This document shows positions 22,687-30,646 of a stretch of DNA of 34,848 nt, one piece after another. A model generated the notes under the pieces. That model was given only the letters and a program-made list of their open reading frames with translations, was not told the DNA's origin and did not search any database. The number at the start of each line of letters is the position of its first letter. Position 1 is the first letter of the stretch. The position numbers were made by a program, and so were the translations under genes. The DNA comes from Candidatus Eremiobacteraceae bacterium (GTDB lineage Bacteria > Vulcanimicrobiota > Vulcanimicrobiia > Eremiobacterales > Eremiobacteraceae). The stretch covers positions 1-34,848 of the forward strand of contig DASTCX010000033.1 in assembly GCA_035710745.1 (NCBI GenBank), in the 5' to 3' direction.

Positions 22687-23087
22687 GCCCAACCGCCGCG
22701 CTCGGCGTCGAGGTATTGCCTCACCGTGTAAAGGTCGGCGACCTTGCCCGACAGCATCCGGTCGAGCGCGCTCTTGCCGCCGAACAGCGGGTTCGCGTTC
22801 GATGCTTTGATCCACGTGTCTGCTTCGCGGGGATCGGGCAGCAGTATCTGGAGATCTTTGAAGATGCCGAGGATGTAGCTGATCCGCTCTTGGGTGTCCG
22901 GCGGAAGCGGCGGATCCTCGTCTTTGCGCCACTTGAAATACGTGGAACGCGACGGGTTGCCGAGAAGCACGCGCTGTTGCTCCGCCGACAGCCCCCACAT
23001 GTCGGCGATGCGGACGAAGGCGTTCATGAGCGAGCGGTTGCGCGCGTGGCGCGCCGGCTCGTGGCGTGGCGTTGGTGTTCGAGGCAT
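22683..23087 (-). CDS. Xre/MbcA/ParS-type antitoxin
   Basis: This 134-aa antitoxin of the RES system has an N-terminal Xre-like helix-turn-helix (ADMWGLSAEQQRVLLGNPSR followed by STYFKWRKDED) and a C-terminal toxin-binding domain of the DUF2384 type (NANPLFGGKSALDRMLSGKV, then ADLYTVRQYLDAERGG). The antitoxin should bind the RES protein and also repress its own promoter; a fitting palindromic operator is at 23148-23161. ATG at 23087 is used; ATG at residue 21 is an alternative that would remove a basic, Pro-rich leader. Confidence 0.9.
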   Translation of the reverse strand: MPRTPTPRHEPARHARNRSLMNAFVRIADMWGLSAEQQRVLLGNPSRSTYFKWRKDEDPPLPPDTQERISYILGIFKDLQILLPDPREADTWIKASNANPLFGGKSALDRMLSGKVADLYTVRQYLDAERGGWA

Positions 23088-23141
23088 GTCGGCGGCTGTG
23101 GCTACGTCCTATCGGTCTTCTGGCTGTTGGACTTTCCTGGT

Positions 23142-23171
23142 ATTATAGTCCGAATTCGGACCGACGGTCAA
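23142..23171 (-). promoter_or_regulatory. TA promoter with operator between -35 and -10
   Basis: On the minus strand TTGACC (23171-23166) and a perfect TATAAT (23147-23142) are 18 bp apart. The perfect 14-bp palindrome GTCCGAATTCGGAC (23148-23161) fills the spacer right up to the -10. Bound antitoxin would cover both boxes. The antitoxin start lies 55 bp downstream of the -10. Confidence 0.75.
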
Positions 23172-23218
23172 GCGCGGGTTGTCACAGCCTATGGCGCGCG
23201 CGCGATAGTCTAAGCCGG

Positions 23219-24760
23219 ATGTTAGCGATCGGATACTCCGCCGCGGTGCGCGGCATCGAGGCGTATGTCGTCAGGGTCGAAGTCGTCGGCGTGCCGGTCG
23301 CGCAGACATCGATCCACATCGTCGGCCTCGCCGACCGTTCGATACAAGAATCGAAAGAACGCGTCGACGCAGCCGTGCGGTCGTGCGGCTTCCTCTTCCC
23401 GACGTACAAAGTCGTCGTGAACTTGGCGCCGGCCGACATCCGCAAGGAAGGCGCGGCGTTCGACGTCGCGCTCGCGCTCAGCGTCCTCGCGATGGACCAG
23501 CAGCTCGACGCCAAGCGCCTCGGGAGCCTCGTGGCCATCGGCGAGTTGGCGCTCGACGGCGCGGTCAAGCCGGTAGGCGGGGTGCTGCCGATCGCTATCG
23601 GCATCAAACGCGCCGGCTTCAGACACCTCGTCTTGCCGGCGGACAATCTCGCAGAGGCGGCGCTCGTCGATGGCCTTGTGCTTCATCCGGTGCGGACGCT
23701 CCATCAGGCGGTCGAAGTCGCGCTTGGACGAAGCATGATCGGCGTGCGATCGGGCGGCGCCGCGAGCCGCGGCTCGCATCCGGAGACCACGGTTCCGACG
23801 TATGCCGAAGACTTCGAGGACGTCCGCGGTCAAGAGCGCGTCAAACGCGCGATGGAAGTCGCCGCGGCCGGCGGGCACAACGTCCTCATGGTCGGTGCGC
23901 CGGGAAGCGGCAAGACGATGCTCGCAAGACGCATGCCTTCCATATTGCCCTCGATGTCGACCGACGAGGCGCTCGACGTCACGAAACTCTATAGCGTCAG
24001 CGGGCTCCTGCGCGAGAAATCGCGCCTCGTGACGACGCGGCCGTTTCGCTCACCCCACCATACGGTCACGGCGAACGCGCTCGTCGGCGGAGGATCGACT
24101 CCACGACCCGGCGAGGTCTCGCTCGCACACCACGGCGTGCTCTTCTTAGACGAGCTGCCCGAGTTTCCGCGAAGCGTCCTTGAGGTTCTCCGCCAGCCGC
24201 TCGAGGACGGCAGCGTGACGGTCAGTCGCACGTCCGGTAGCGTCACGTATCCGGCGCGCTTCATGCTCGTCGCGAGCCTGAATCCGTGTCCGTGCGGGTA
24301 CCACGGCGATCGGCTTCGAGGCTGCTCGTGCAGTCCGCAGACGATCCGCAAGTACCTATCGCGCGTCTCCGGCCCGCTTCTCGACCGCATCGACATCCAC
24401 GTCGAGGTGCCGCGGCTGCCCTACGAGGACATGTCACGCCACAGCGCTGCAGAGCCCTCGGCTGCGATCCGCGCGCGCGTCGAGGTGGCTCGAGCGCGAC
24501 AACGTCAACGTGGACGCGGGCTATGCAACGCAGCCGTTGCAGTCAAGCAGCTACGCGATTTCTGCACGCTCGATGGACACGGTCGCCAAGTCCTCGGCGC
24601 CGCGGTGGCTCGGCTTCACTTATCGGCGCGCGCTCACGATCGGATCTTGCGCGTCGCGCGGACGCTCGCCGACCTCGATGGGCTCGAATCCATCGCGCCC
24701 GCGCATCTAGCTGAAGCGATCGGCTATCGCAGTCTCGACCGTTCGCTTTGGGAGGTCTAA
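23219..24760 (+). CDS. comM: ComM/YifB family AAA+ helicase-like protein
   Basis: The protein has 513 aa. Residues 1-170 are the Lon-protease-like domain typical of YifB (SIHIVGLADRSIQESKERV, NLAPADIRKEGAAFDVALAL). The Mg-chelatase-type AAA+ domain has Walker A GAPGSGKTM (226-234), Walker B HGVLFLDELPEF (305-316) and the four-Cys CPCGYHGDRLRGCSC element (357-371). In Gram-negative bacteria ComM drives branch migration when transformed DNA is integrated. ATG at 23219 gives the canonical MLAIGYSAAVRGIEAY start. It is divergent from the TA operon. The window also carries dprA, another transformation gene, but not next to it. Confidence 0.95.
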   Translation: MLAIGYSAAVRGIEAYVVRVEVVGVPVAQTSIHIVGLADRSIQESKERVDAAVRSCGFLFPTYKVVVNLAPADIRKEGAAFDVALALSVLAMDQQLDAKRLGSLVAIGELALDGAVKPVGGVLPIAIGIKRAGFRHLVLPADNLAEAALVDGLVLHPVRTLHQAVEVALGRSMIGVRSGGAASRGSHPETTVPTYAEDFEDVRGQERVKRAMEVAAAGGHNVLMVGAPGSGKTMLARRMPSILPSMSTDEALDVTKLYSVSGLLREKSRLVTTRPFRSPHHTVTANALVGGGSTPRPGEVSLAHHGVLFLDELPEFPRSVLEVLRQPLEDGSVTVSRTSGSVTYPARFMLVASLNPCPCGYHGDRLRGCSCSPQTIRKYLSRVSGPLLDRIDIHVEVPRLPYEDMSRHSAAEPSAAIRARVEVARARQRQRGRGLCNAAVAVKQLRDFCTLDGHGRQVLGAAVARLHLSARAHDRILRVARTLADLDGLESIAPAHLAEAIGYRSLDRSLWEV

Positions 24761-24766
24761 GAGACG

Positions 24767-25420
24767 CTAGCGAAGTCCGACATACGGGCCCATGAGCGTG
24801 GCCTCGCGATGGCTCACGTGCAGGTCCCAGATCGATTTGACGTCGGCGATAGACTCTCGCGCGGTATACGTCAACATCATGGGCACGTCGTAGACGCCCC
24901 AATCCGGCGTCGCCAGCCCGACCGCATCGATGCCGAGGTTCGTGCAGTCGTAGACGGCTCTCGGCATATGGTACTCTTGCGTCACGAGGATCGCCCGCGT
25001 GACGCCGAAGATCGCTCTCGCTCGATAGCAGCTGTCGTAGGTGTCGAAGCCGGCGTAGTCGAGCGTGATCGCGCCGCGCGGCACGCCGCGGTGCAAGGCA
25101 TACGCGAACATCGCGGTGACCTCATCGTAATCCGGCCGGCTGTTGTCGCCCGAGAACAACATATGCTCGACCTTGTGGCTTCGGTAGAGCGCGACGGCCG
25201 CATCGACGCGATCCGCGAGCATCGCAGACAGCGTGCCGTCGGGCATGACGTATGCCCCGAAGACGAGAGCGACCGGTCGCGATGGTACCGCAGCGACCGA
25301 TGCGAAGCGCGACTCACCAGTCGCGCGCACGACGTATGCTTGCACTCCCATGCAGGCGACGGCGGCGCAGATCCCGACGAGGACGAATGCGGCGGCTGCT
25401 CGCTTCGCTCTAGACCACAC
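24767..25420 (-). CDS. SanA/YdcF-like DUF218 membrane protein
   Basis: This 217-aa protein has one N-terminal membrane helix (AAAAFVLVGICAAVACMGV) and a DUF218 domain: PVALVFGAYVMPDGTLSAML, HMLFSGDNSRPDYDEVTAM, FDTYDSCYRARAIFGV and ILVTQEYHMPRAVYDC. E. coli SanA belongs to this family and affects envelope permeability to vancomycin; the biochemical activity is unresolved. GTG start at 25420, overlapping the DsbA-like gene by 11 nt. It is the third gene of the minus-strand operon beginning at 26536, and convergent with comM with a 6-nt gap. Confidence 0.87.
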   Translation of the reverse strand: MWSRAKRAAAAFVLVGICAAVACMGVQAYVVRATGESRFASVAAVPSRPVALVFGAYVMPDGTLSAMLADRVDAAVALYRSHKVEHMLFSGDNSRPDYDEVTAMFAYALHRGVPRGAITLDYAGFDTYDSCYRARAIFGVTRAILVTQEYHMPRAVYDCTNLGIDAVGLATPDWGVYDVPMMLTYTARESIADVKSIWDLHVSHREATLMGPYVGLR

Positions 25421-26069
25421 CGGCCGGTGCCTTGTTCTCGCTCATGAACGTCGCGTAAACGCCGGCATCGGAGATCGCGTCACGTACCGCCTGCGCGAGC
25501 AGTTCGTACCGCCAGCAACCCGACAGCACGTACGCGTCGCCGATCGGATTGCGGACGACGAACGTCGGCCGCACCTGCACGTTGTACGCCGCGAAGGCTT
25601 CGCTCGACGCCTTGATCCGCGCAAGCGTCTGCGGGTCGTCCATCGCGCGTTCCAGATCGGCCGCCTTGAGATCGCCTGCTTTCGCCGCAGTCGCGACGCA
25701 CACGTCACGCCGGCCCATGTGGTGGCCCTCGATCATCGCACCGCGCGCGAGCGCGAGCCGCACGCGGTCATCGACGCAGCCGAGCCCGCGGGCCGCTTCT
25801 GCGGCAAGGTCGGCCCACTTCGGGCCGTCCTCACGCCCCTCGAGCCAGACCGAGTTGAGCATCGTACCGGTCACCGCGTTCGTACGCTTGTAGTAGAACT
25901 CGAGCATCTCGCGCGAGTAATCGAGCGAATCGCGCAGAGACGCGATCCGCCACTCGTAGTCGAGCCGTTCGCCGAACTCGCGCCGGACGCGGTCGAGCGC
26001 ATCCTCAGCGATGAGACACCACGACGAGAGGACGTCGACGAAATACGTGAGCTTGACCTTGGTCATCAT
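25410..26069 (-). CDS. DsbA-like thioredoxin-fold protein (FrnE/HCCA isomerase group)
   Basis: The 219-aa protein starts with the first strand and active-site turn of DsbA-like proteins, VKLTYFVDVLSSWCLIAEDA, where only one Cys (Cys18) remains and the CxxC partner is Ala. That single-cysteine or Ser pattern is common in the 2-hydroxychromene-2-carboxylate isomerase and glutathione-transferase kappa group. The helical insert and the C-terminal thioredoxin part (YNVQVRPTFVVRNPIGDAYV with its cis-Pro turn VRPT) are present. No signal peptide, so it is cytosolic; true disulfide chemistry is unlikely. ATGATG start at 26069, with ATGA overlap of the upstream stop. Confidence 0.8.
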   Translation of the reverse strand: MMTKVKLTYFVDVLSSWCLIAEDALDRVRREFGERLDYEWRIASLRDSLDYSREMLEFYYKRTNAVTGTMLNSVWLEGREDGPKWADLAAEAARGLGCVDDRVRLALARGAMIEGHHMGRRDVCVATAAKAGDLKAADLERAMDDPQTLARIKASSEAFAAYNVQVRPTFVVRNPIGDAYVLSGCWRYELLAQAVRDAISDAGVYATFMSENKAPAGVV

Positions 26070-26536
26070 GCCGCCTTCATGAGCTGAGCGAGGGCGCGTT
26101 TGATATCGGCGACGTCGACCTGCGTCTGCGTGGCGATCCGCAGCAGCAGTTCTTCCTGTACTTCTTGGTGACGGAGCAGCCGCGAGATATTCTCGTGATC
26201 GGCTTCGGCGCGCAACTCGGCGTGTTCTGCGGATTGCTTTTCGGCGACGGCGATGATGAAGATCAGGATGAGCTGGATGATGTTCGAGATCGTGAGCAAG
26301 AAGACGAACGGATAGGGATCGAAGCGCGTCGCCATTCCTACGATGACCCACGCGACTTGGAAGGCGATGGCGAGGAACAGCGCAAGGGGCGCACCTGTAG
26401 CGTCGGCGATAGCCTTGCAGAACTTCTCGATGGGACTGAGGCTCTTTTCGTGCTCTTCGTTGACGTCGCGGATCTGCGGATGGTCTTCGACGTCCTGCGT
26501 CGGGTCATCGACAATCGACGTAGTCTCAGGCGGCAT
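26066..26536 (-). CDS. DUF1003-like membrane protein
   Basis: This 156-aa protein has an acidic N-terminus (1-40), two membrane helices (LALFLAIAFQVAWVIVGMA and FLLTISNIIQLILIFIIAVA) separated by the short FDPYPF loop typical of DUF1003, then a long charged helix (QSAEHAELRAEADHENISRL) and a C-terminal segment LLLRIATQTQVDVADIKRAL. The FDPYPF loop favours DUF1003, but PF04120-type low-affinity iron permease-like proteins are similar by eye. Function unknown. It appears to be the first gene of the operon with the DsbA-like and SanA-like genes. Confidence 0.65.
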   Translation of the reverse strand: MPPETTSIVDDPTQDVEDHPQIRDVNEEHEKSLSPIEKFCKAIADATGAPLALFLAIAFQVAWVIVGMATRFDPYPFVFLLTISNIIQLILIFIIAVAEKQSAEHAELRAEADHENISRLLRHQEVQEELLLRIATQTQVDVADIKRALAQLMKAA

Positions 26537-26938
26537 GGCGTTACCTCCCGCGCGAACGTTTCAACCATTGTCGGGAGCGCTCCCGCGCGTGACAGCGGCA
26601 AGGGGATGCCGCACTGGTTCGTCGCCATCGATACCGTCCGGCTGCGACGATCGCTCGTCGGCGAAAATGCACGCGCGGTGAACGCGGCGCTCGCGCCCGC
26701 CGCCAAAGCGGCCCGTCTCTGCCTCATAGATGCGACCGTCATCGCGTGCGGCGTCCGTGCAGTAGTAGCAGCGGCTCGGCCATCCGTGCGGCTTTTCGCG
26801 CGCCGTCTTGTCGCGCTCTCGCGCCGGCCGGGTGTGTCGTGGCGGCAGACGTTTCGAATGGCGGCGCTCGCACCCGCTGCCGTTCCCGCCGCTCGCGCGC
26901 TCGTGCGCGAGATGCAAACGACCGACGAGGAAGCAACG
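26537..26938. other. 402-nt interval without a firm gene
   Basis: This lies between the divergent DUF1003-like and glycosylase genes. Both strands are open for long stretches. The minus frame ending at 26561 includes CYYC and, after 27 residues, HRAC, a possible zinc site, but has no well-placed start. The plus frame is an in-phase extension of the glycosylase with Arg/Ala-rich composition. No convincing promoter was found. Confidence 0.5.
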
Positions 26939-27730
26939 ATGATCGCGACATCCGCCACGGCGAAACGCGCGGGCGATACCCGCAAGCTTGCGACGCTCGT
27001 GCGCCACGTCGAGCGTTCCGTCGATTCCGCTCTCGGGGCGGACGAAGCGGCCGCACGCATCCGCCGGTACGTGTCGGAGCACGATGCGCCGGCTGACGAT
27101 CGCGTGGCGTTCGGCCGGCTGTGCACGGTCGTCTTCGCACAGGGGATCGGATACGAAGCCGTCGCGGCACGGGCCGGCGGCTTCACCGAGGCGTTCAGCG
27201 GCTTTGACCCCGCTGCCGTCGCCGCTTACGACTCGAAACGCGTCGAGTCGCTGCTCCAAGCGCCGATCGTGCGCAACGCGGCGAAGATCAACGCGTGCGT
27301 CGAAAATGCTCGCCGCTGGATGGAGCTCGCGAAGGCCCACGGCACGTATGTCGGCCGGATCGCGAGCGCTGCGGCGGCGGACGATCCTGCGAGCGGATGG
27401 CTAGCGCTTAGCGGCATGCTTCGCGAGGACTTCGTCCACCTCGGCGAATCGACCGCGGGCCAAGTCCTCAAGCATCTAGGTTTTTTCACGGCGTTCGCGC
27501 ATCCCGGCGCACGCCGAGTCGTCGAGCGGCTTGGTTTTATCGGACCTGATGCGCCGTCGCCCGCGCTTCAAAAGCTGCTCGGCGGCGCCGCGCAGCGGCT
27601 CGGCCGCGATCCGTACGCGCTCGAAGCGACGCTCGCGCTATTCGCCGGGATCGGTCCGTGCAAGAAAAAACCCGCATGCGATGCATGCGAGCTTGCCGAT
27701 CGGTGCCCGAGCGCGAACGTCTCGGCCTAG
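26939..27730 (+). CDS. Tag-like HhH DNA glycosylase with C-terminal iron-sulfur motif
   Basis: The protein has 263 aa with the ATG at 26939, chosen because GAGGAAG lies six nt upstream. Residues 60-130 resemble 3-methyladenine glycosylase I: GGFTEAFSGFDPAAVAAYD, then APIVRNAAKINACVENARRW. Residues 160-200 form a helix-hairpin-helix-like region (DFVHLGESTAGQVLKHLGFF). The end carries C-x5-C-x2-C-x5-C (Cys241, 247, 250, 256), one residue shorter in the first gap than the 4Fe-4S loop of endonuclease III. The usual Tag aromatic motif GISW is replaced by GIGY, and I cannot place the catalytic residue. It shares the CTAG stop with the convergent peptidase gene. Confidence 0.75.
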   Translation: MIATSATAKRAGDTRKLATLVRHVERSVDSALGADEAAARIRRYVSEHDAPADDRVAFGRLCTVVFAQGIGYEAVAARAGGFTEAFSGFDPAAVAAYDSKRVESLLQAPIVRNAAKINACVENARRWMELAKAHGTYVGRIASAAAADDPASGWLALSGMLREDFVHLGESTAGQVLKHLGFFTAFAHPGARRVVERLGFIGPDAPSPALQKLLGGAAQRLGRDPYALEATLALFAGIGPCKKKPACDACELADRCPSANVSA

Positions 27731-28419
27731 GTGCGATCGATCTCGAGTTCGGTCTCGATGAGCCTTCCTATGCCGCGCCGGATGTGAAGCGCGGCCGACG
27801 ACCGCCGCGAGCTGACGGCGCGCGCGAGCCGGCCGTTGACGAACTCGAGCGCGACCGCATCGTCGACCGCATAGCCTGCGGGCAACTTACCCGTCTTGAT
27901 CAGTCTGCGATAGACCCGTTGGCGGCCGGCCTCGGTATCGAAATGTGGGCAGAAGCTGCCGCGCAGCCAGCCGAGGCATGACATCCGATCGAAGCGCCCG
28001 GGAAACGAGTCGGTGAGGCCGGACTCGAACCAGCATAGTCCGCCCGCGCTCGAACCTGACAGGATGACCCCGCGGTCATACGCGCGGCGAACCGCTGTAT
28101 CGAGCTTCCAGAGCCGCCAGAGCGCAAGCATGTTATACGTGTTGCCGCCCCCGACGAAGATGAGGTCTTGGCGGCTGAGCAGGCGCGTGAAATCTTCGGT
28201 CGGCGCCGCGTAGAGCGCGAGCGTCGTCGGACGTCCGCCGAGCCGCTTGATAGTCGCTTCGATGCGTCGGATGGTCGCGGCGCTGTCTCCGCAGGCGGTC
28301 GGGATGAAGCATACCCGCGGACGGCGTTTGCGGGTCTGAGCGAGCAGCCATCGATCGAACGTCGGCCGAGGCGTGCGCGCGGAAAAAGCGCCGCCGCCGA
28401 TCGCGATGATTCGCTTCAA
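27727..28419 (-). CDS. Peptidase S51 (PepE/cyanophycinase-like)
   Basis: This 230-aa serine peptidase has the family's flavodoxin-like start MKRIIAIGGGAF, PRVCFIPTACGDS, the DLIFVGGGNTYNML strand-turn and the nucleophile elbow ILSGSSAGGLCWFE with Ser124. E. coli PepE removes N-terminal Asp dipeptides; related enzymes cut cyanophycin. The Cys and Phe after the elbow (GLCWFE) follow the common dipeptidase E-like pattern. TTG start at 28419 overlaps the panE stop (TTGA). Its own stop shares the palindrome CTAG with the glycosylase stop. Confidence 0.86.
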   Translation of the reverse strand: MKRIIAIGGGAFSARTPRPTFDRWLLAQTRKRRPRVCFIPTACGDSAATIRRIEATIKRLGGRPTTLALYAAPTEDFTRLLSRQDLIFVGGGNTYNMLALWRLWKLDTAVRRAYDRGVILSGSSAGGLCWFESGLTDSFPGRFDRMSCLGWLRGSFCPHFDTEAGRQRVYRRLIKTGKLPAGYAVDDAVALEFVNGRLARAVSSRRSSAALHIRRGIGRLIETELEIDRT

Positions 28420-29459
28420 TGCTTCCGGCCTCGAGCGACTTCAGCCGCCAGCGAATCCGGCTTCCCGCGAAACTCGGTGCGCTCGATCGCTCCCGATGCG
28501 ATGCCAGAGACGATGCGAGCGATCGCGGCGTTCGCCGGCGCGGAGGCACCCGCGCCTTCCGCAGCGCGTGCGACGGCTCCATTGAGCGCGTCGACCTCGG
28601 TCACTTTACGCCCGGAGCGCACGTCGATGAGCAACGACGGTAGCTTGTCGCCGCGCGCCGCGGCGACGCGCTTCGCGAGCACGCCGCGCAGCAAGGACGG
28701 CGACAGCAGCGATATAGCCGCGACGAGCAGCGGCACAGGAAAGTCGACGAGGCCGACGGGAGCGATGCGCAGCCGGCGCATGACGTCGACCGCTTCGACG
28801 AGCGACTCGCGCTCGACGGCGAACGCGCCGGCATTCGCGTAGACCTGCGCCGGCGTCCAATCGAGCGCGGCGCACACGCCGTTCGCGATGAGATTCATGC
28901 AGAGCTTCGACCATTTGAGCGCACGCCAATCACCCGCAGCCCGCGTGCGCAATCCCGTGGACTCCAGGGCCGGCAGCAACCAGTTGTGCGGCGTCGATCC
29001 CACGGGTGCGAACGATAGGCCGCCTTTGGCGGCTGCGACGACGGTCGTCTCATCTTTTTTCTCGACGGCTGTCGTCAACGCTCCCGCGGCGATGCGGTCG
29101 GCTCCGAACGCGGCGGCAAACGCTTCTTCGTTACCCAACCCGTTCTGAACGTTGAGGATCGTCGACTCGGCGCACGCGCGTACCGCACGCAGCGATTCGA
29201 TCGCCTCGGCCGTCGAGTACGCTTTCAGGGCGACGACGGCGAGTTCGAAAGGATCGCGCAAGGATCTATCGCCTGCCGCCGAGGCCGAGCCGACCGACAC
29301 GGGCCATTCGTCATCGCCGATTCGCAGCGTGACGCCGCTGCGCGCGATCGCGTCGGCCGTCGCGGGCCGCGCGAGTAGTACCGGTTCGTGTCCGCCAAGG
29401 CGGAGACGCGCGGCGAGATACGTGCCGACCGCGCCCGCGCCGACGATCAGCGCGCGCAC
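28416..29459 (-). CDS. panE: 2-dehydropantoate 2-reductase family (ApbA/PanE)
   Basis: The protein has 347 aa. It has an N-terminal NADP-binding Rossmann fold (LIVGAGAVGTYLAARLRLGG), the VQNGLGNEE motif (104-112), catalytic Lys185 in LKWSKLCMNLIANG with Asn189, and a C-terminal helical domain with SGRKVTEVDALNG (Glu and Asn-Gly pair for ketopantoate). It would reduce ketopantoate to pantoate for coenzyme A synthesis; paralogues of this family act on other ketoacids, so the substrate is likely but not certain. GTG start, one nt after dut. Confidence 0.88.
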   Translation of the reverse strand: MRALIVGAGAVGTYLAARLRLGGHEPVLLARPATADAIARSGVTLRIGDDEWPVSVGSASAAGDRSLRDPFELAVVALKAYSTAEAIESLRAVRACAESTILNVQNGLGNEEAFAAAFGADRIAAGALTTAVEKKDETTVVAAAKGGLSFAPVGSTPHNWLLPALESTGLRTRAAGDWRALKWSKLCMNLIANGVCAALDWTPAQVYANAGAFAVERESLVEAVDVMRRLRIAPVGLVDFPVPLLVAAISLLSPSLLRGVLAKRVAAARGDKLPSLLIDVRSGRKVTEVDALNGAVARAAEGAGASAPANAAIARIVSGIASGAIERTEFRGKPDSLAAEVARGRKH

Positions 29460-29460
29460 G

Positions 29461-29937
29461 TCAGGTCCCGCCGGTCGTGCCGGTCGATCCGAAGCCGCCG
29501 CTGTCGCGCTGGGTCGACGGCAATTCGCCGACGCGTCTGAACTGCGCGCGTTCGACCGGCGCGACGATGAGCTGCGCGATGCGCTCGCCCCTTCGGATGA
29601 CGAAGGGTTCGCTGCCGTGGTTGATGAGGACGATGCCGACCGGGCCGCGATAGTCCGCGTCGATCGTTCCCGGTGAGTTCAAGCATGTGACGCCGTGCTT
29701 GATGGCGAGGCCGCTTCGCGGGCGCACCTGCGCTTCGTACCCGCGCGGCAGCGCGATCGCGATCCCCGCCGGCACGAGCGCACGTCCACCGGGCGCAAGC
29801 GTGAGATCGGTCTCGACGGCGGCGAAAAGATCGCAGCCTGCGGCGTCCGCGGACATATAGGAAGGAAGCGGCAGACCTTCTCCGCCGGGCAAGACGCGGA
29901 TCTCGACGACGACGGCGTCGTCACCGCGCTCGCTCAC
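29461..29937 (-). CDS. dut: dUTP diphosphatase
   Basis: The 158-aa trimeric dUTPase has all five motifs: DAAGCDLFA (1), [11 protein letters not shown] (2), [11 protein letters not shown] with catalytic Asp93 (3), [10 protein letters not shown] (4) and the flexible C-terminal [10 protein letters not shown] (5). It hydrolyses dUTP to dUMP, keeping uracil out of DNA and feeding thymidylate synthesis. GTG start at 29937, 15 nt after nrdR. Pairing with the ribonucleotide reductase repressor nrdR puts two deoxynucleotide-balance genes in one operon. Confidence 0.96.
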   Translation of the reverse strand: MSERGDDAVVVEIRVLPGGEGLPLPSYMSADAAGCDLFAAVETDLTLAPGGRALVPAGIAIALPRGYEAQVRPRSGLAIKHGVTCLNSPGTIDADYRGPVGIVLINHGSEPFVIRRGERIAQLIVAPVERAQFRRVGELPSTQRDSGGFGSTGTTGGT

Positions 29938-29952
29938 GACGCGAACGATCCG

Positions 29953-30405
29953 CTAGCGCTGCGGCTTGCCGAGCAGTTGTGCCAGCTCTTCTTGAAACGT
30001 CTGGAGATCGAACTCGCGATAGACTGAGGCGAAGCGGATGTAGGCGACTTTGTCGAGCGTTCGCAGCGCACCCATGATGAGCTCGCCGACCGCGCTCGAC
30101 GGGATCTCGCTCTCGCCGCGTGCGTAGAGATCGCGCTCGATCGAGTCGGTGACCTCTTGCATCTGTGCATCGGAGATCGGCCGCTTCTCGCACGCCTTGC
30201 GGAGGCCGCCGATGACTTTGTCGCGATTGAAAGGTTCGCGGCGGCCATCCTTTTTGACGACGAAGAGGCGCCCGCTTTCGATGCGCTCGTAGGTGGTGAA
30301 TCGTTGCCGGCACGATTGGCATTCGCGCCGGCGCCTCACCGCGGCGTCGTCTTCGCGGCTATCGACGACGCGGCTGTCGCCGCTGCGACAGACGGGGCAA
30401 AGCAA
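29953..30405 (-). CDS. nrdR: Transcriptional repressor NrdR
   Basis: NrdR (150 aa) represses ribonucleotide reductase genes when dATP is abundant. The zinc ribbon uses Cys3, Cys6, Cys29 and Cys32 (MLCPVC, ECQSCRQRFTTYER), and the ATP-cone runs from about 49 to 139 (VKKDGRREPFNRDKVIGGLR, LDKVAYIRFASVYREF). TTG at 30405 is chosen because the family almost always begins M-x-C-P, which fits exactly. It follows the DUF5679 gene by 12 nt. No nrd structural genes are in the window. Confidence 0.96.
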   Translation of the reverse strand: MLCPVCRSGDSRVVDSREDDAAVRRRRECQSCRQRFTTYERIESGRLFVVKKDGRREPFNRDKVIGGLRKACEKRPISDAQMQEVTDSIERDLYARGESEIPSSAVGELIMGALRTLDKVAYIRFASVYREFDLQTFQEELAQLLGKPQR

Positions 30406-30417
30406 CGGATGGGGATC

Positions 30418-30564
30418 CTAGGATGAAGCTCCGATTTTGAAGAGCTTCGTCGAACAATCGGGGCACACGCCTTGGACCGCGGGGCGGCCGTTCTTCATCG
30501 TGACCTGTGTCGGGTCTTTGATCTCTTTCTTCGCCTTGCACTTCACGCAGTACGCTTCCGGCAT
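30418..30564 (-). CDS. Small zinc-ribbon protein, DUF5679 type
   Basis: This is a 48-aa protein starting MPEAYCVKCKAKKEIKDPTQ and continuing with NGRPAVQGVCPDCSTKLFKI. Two C-x2-C pairs (Cys6/Cys9 and Cys34/Cys37) form a zinc ribbon, matching the small DUF5679 family found in Actinobacteria, Chloroflexi and candidate phyla. AGGAG lies nine nt before the ATG at 30564. It is first in the minus-strand operon DUF5679-nrdR-dut-panE-pepE-like. Function unknown; a nucleic-acid-binding or chaperone-like role is only a guess. Confidence 0.85.
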   Translation of the reverse strand: MPEAYCVKCKAKKEIKDPTQVTMKNGRPAVQGVCPDCSTKLFKIGASS

Positions 30565-30646
30565 CGAGTCACTCCTATCATCGGGTCATCGGGGCAAGCC
30601 GCCGCGAAGGACCGCATGCCCTAGCTACGAAGGCCCGTTCGTCATC

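Noticed and set aside
22197-22731. Plus-strand frames across the RES toxin gene
   Set aside because: They are antisense to a protein with all conserved RES motifs and have shadow composition.
26165-26938. In-frame upstream extension of the DNA glycosylase
   Set aside because: It runs antisense to the DUF1003-like gene, and a ribosome binding site precedes the ATG at 26939.
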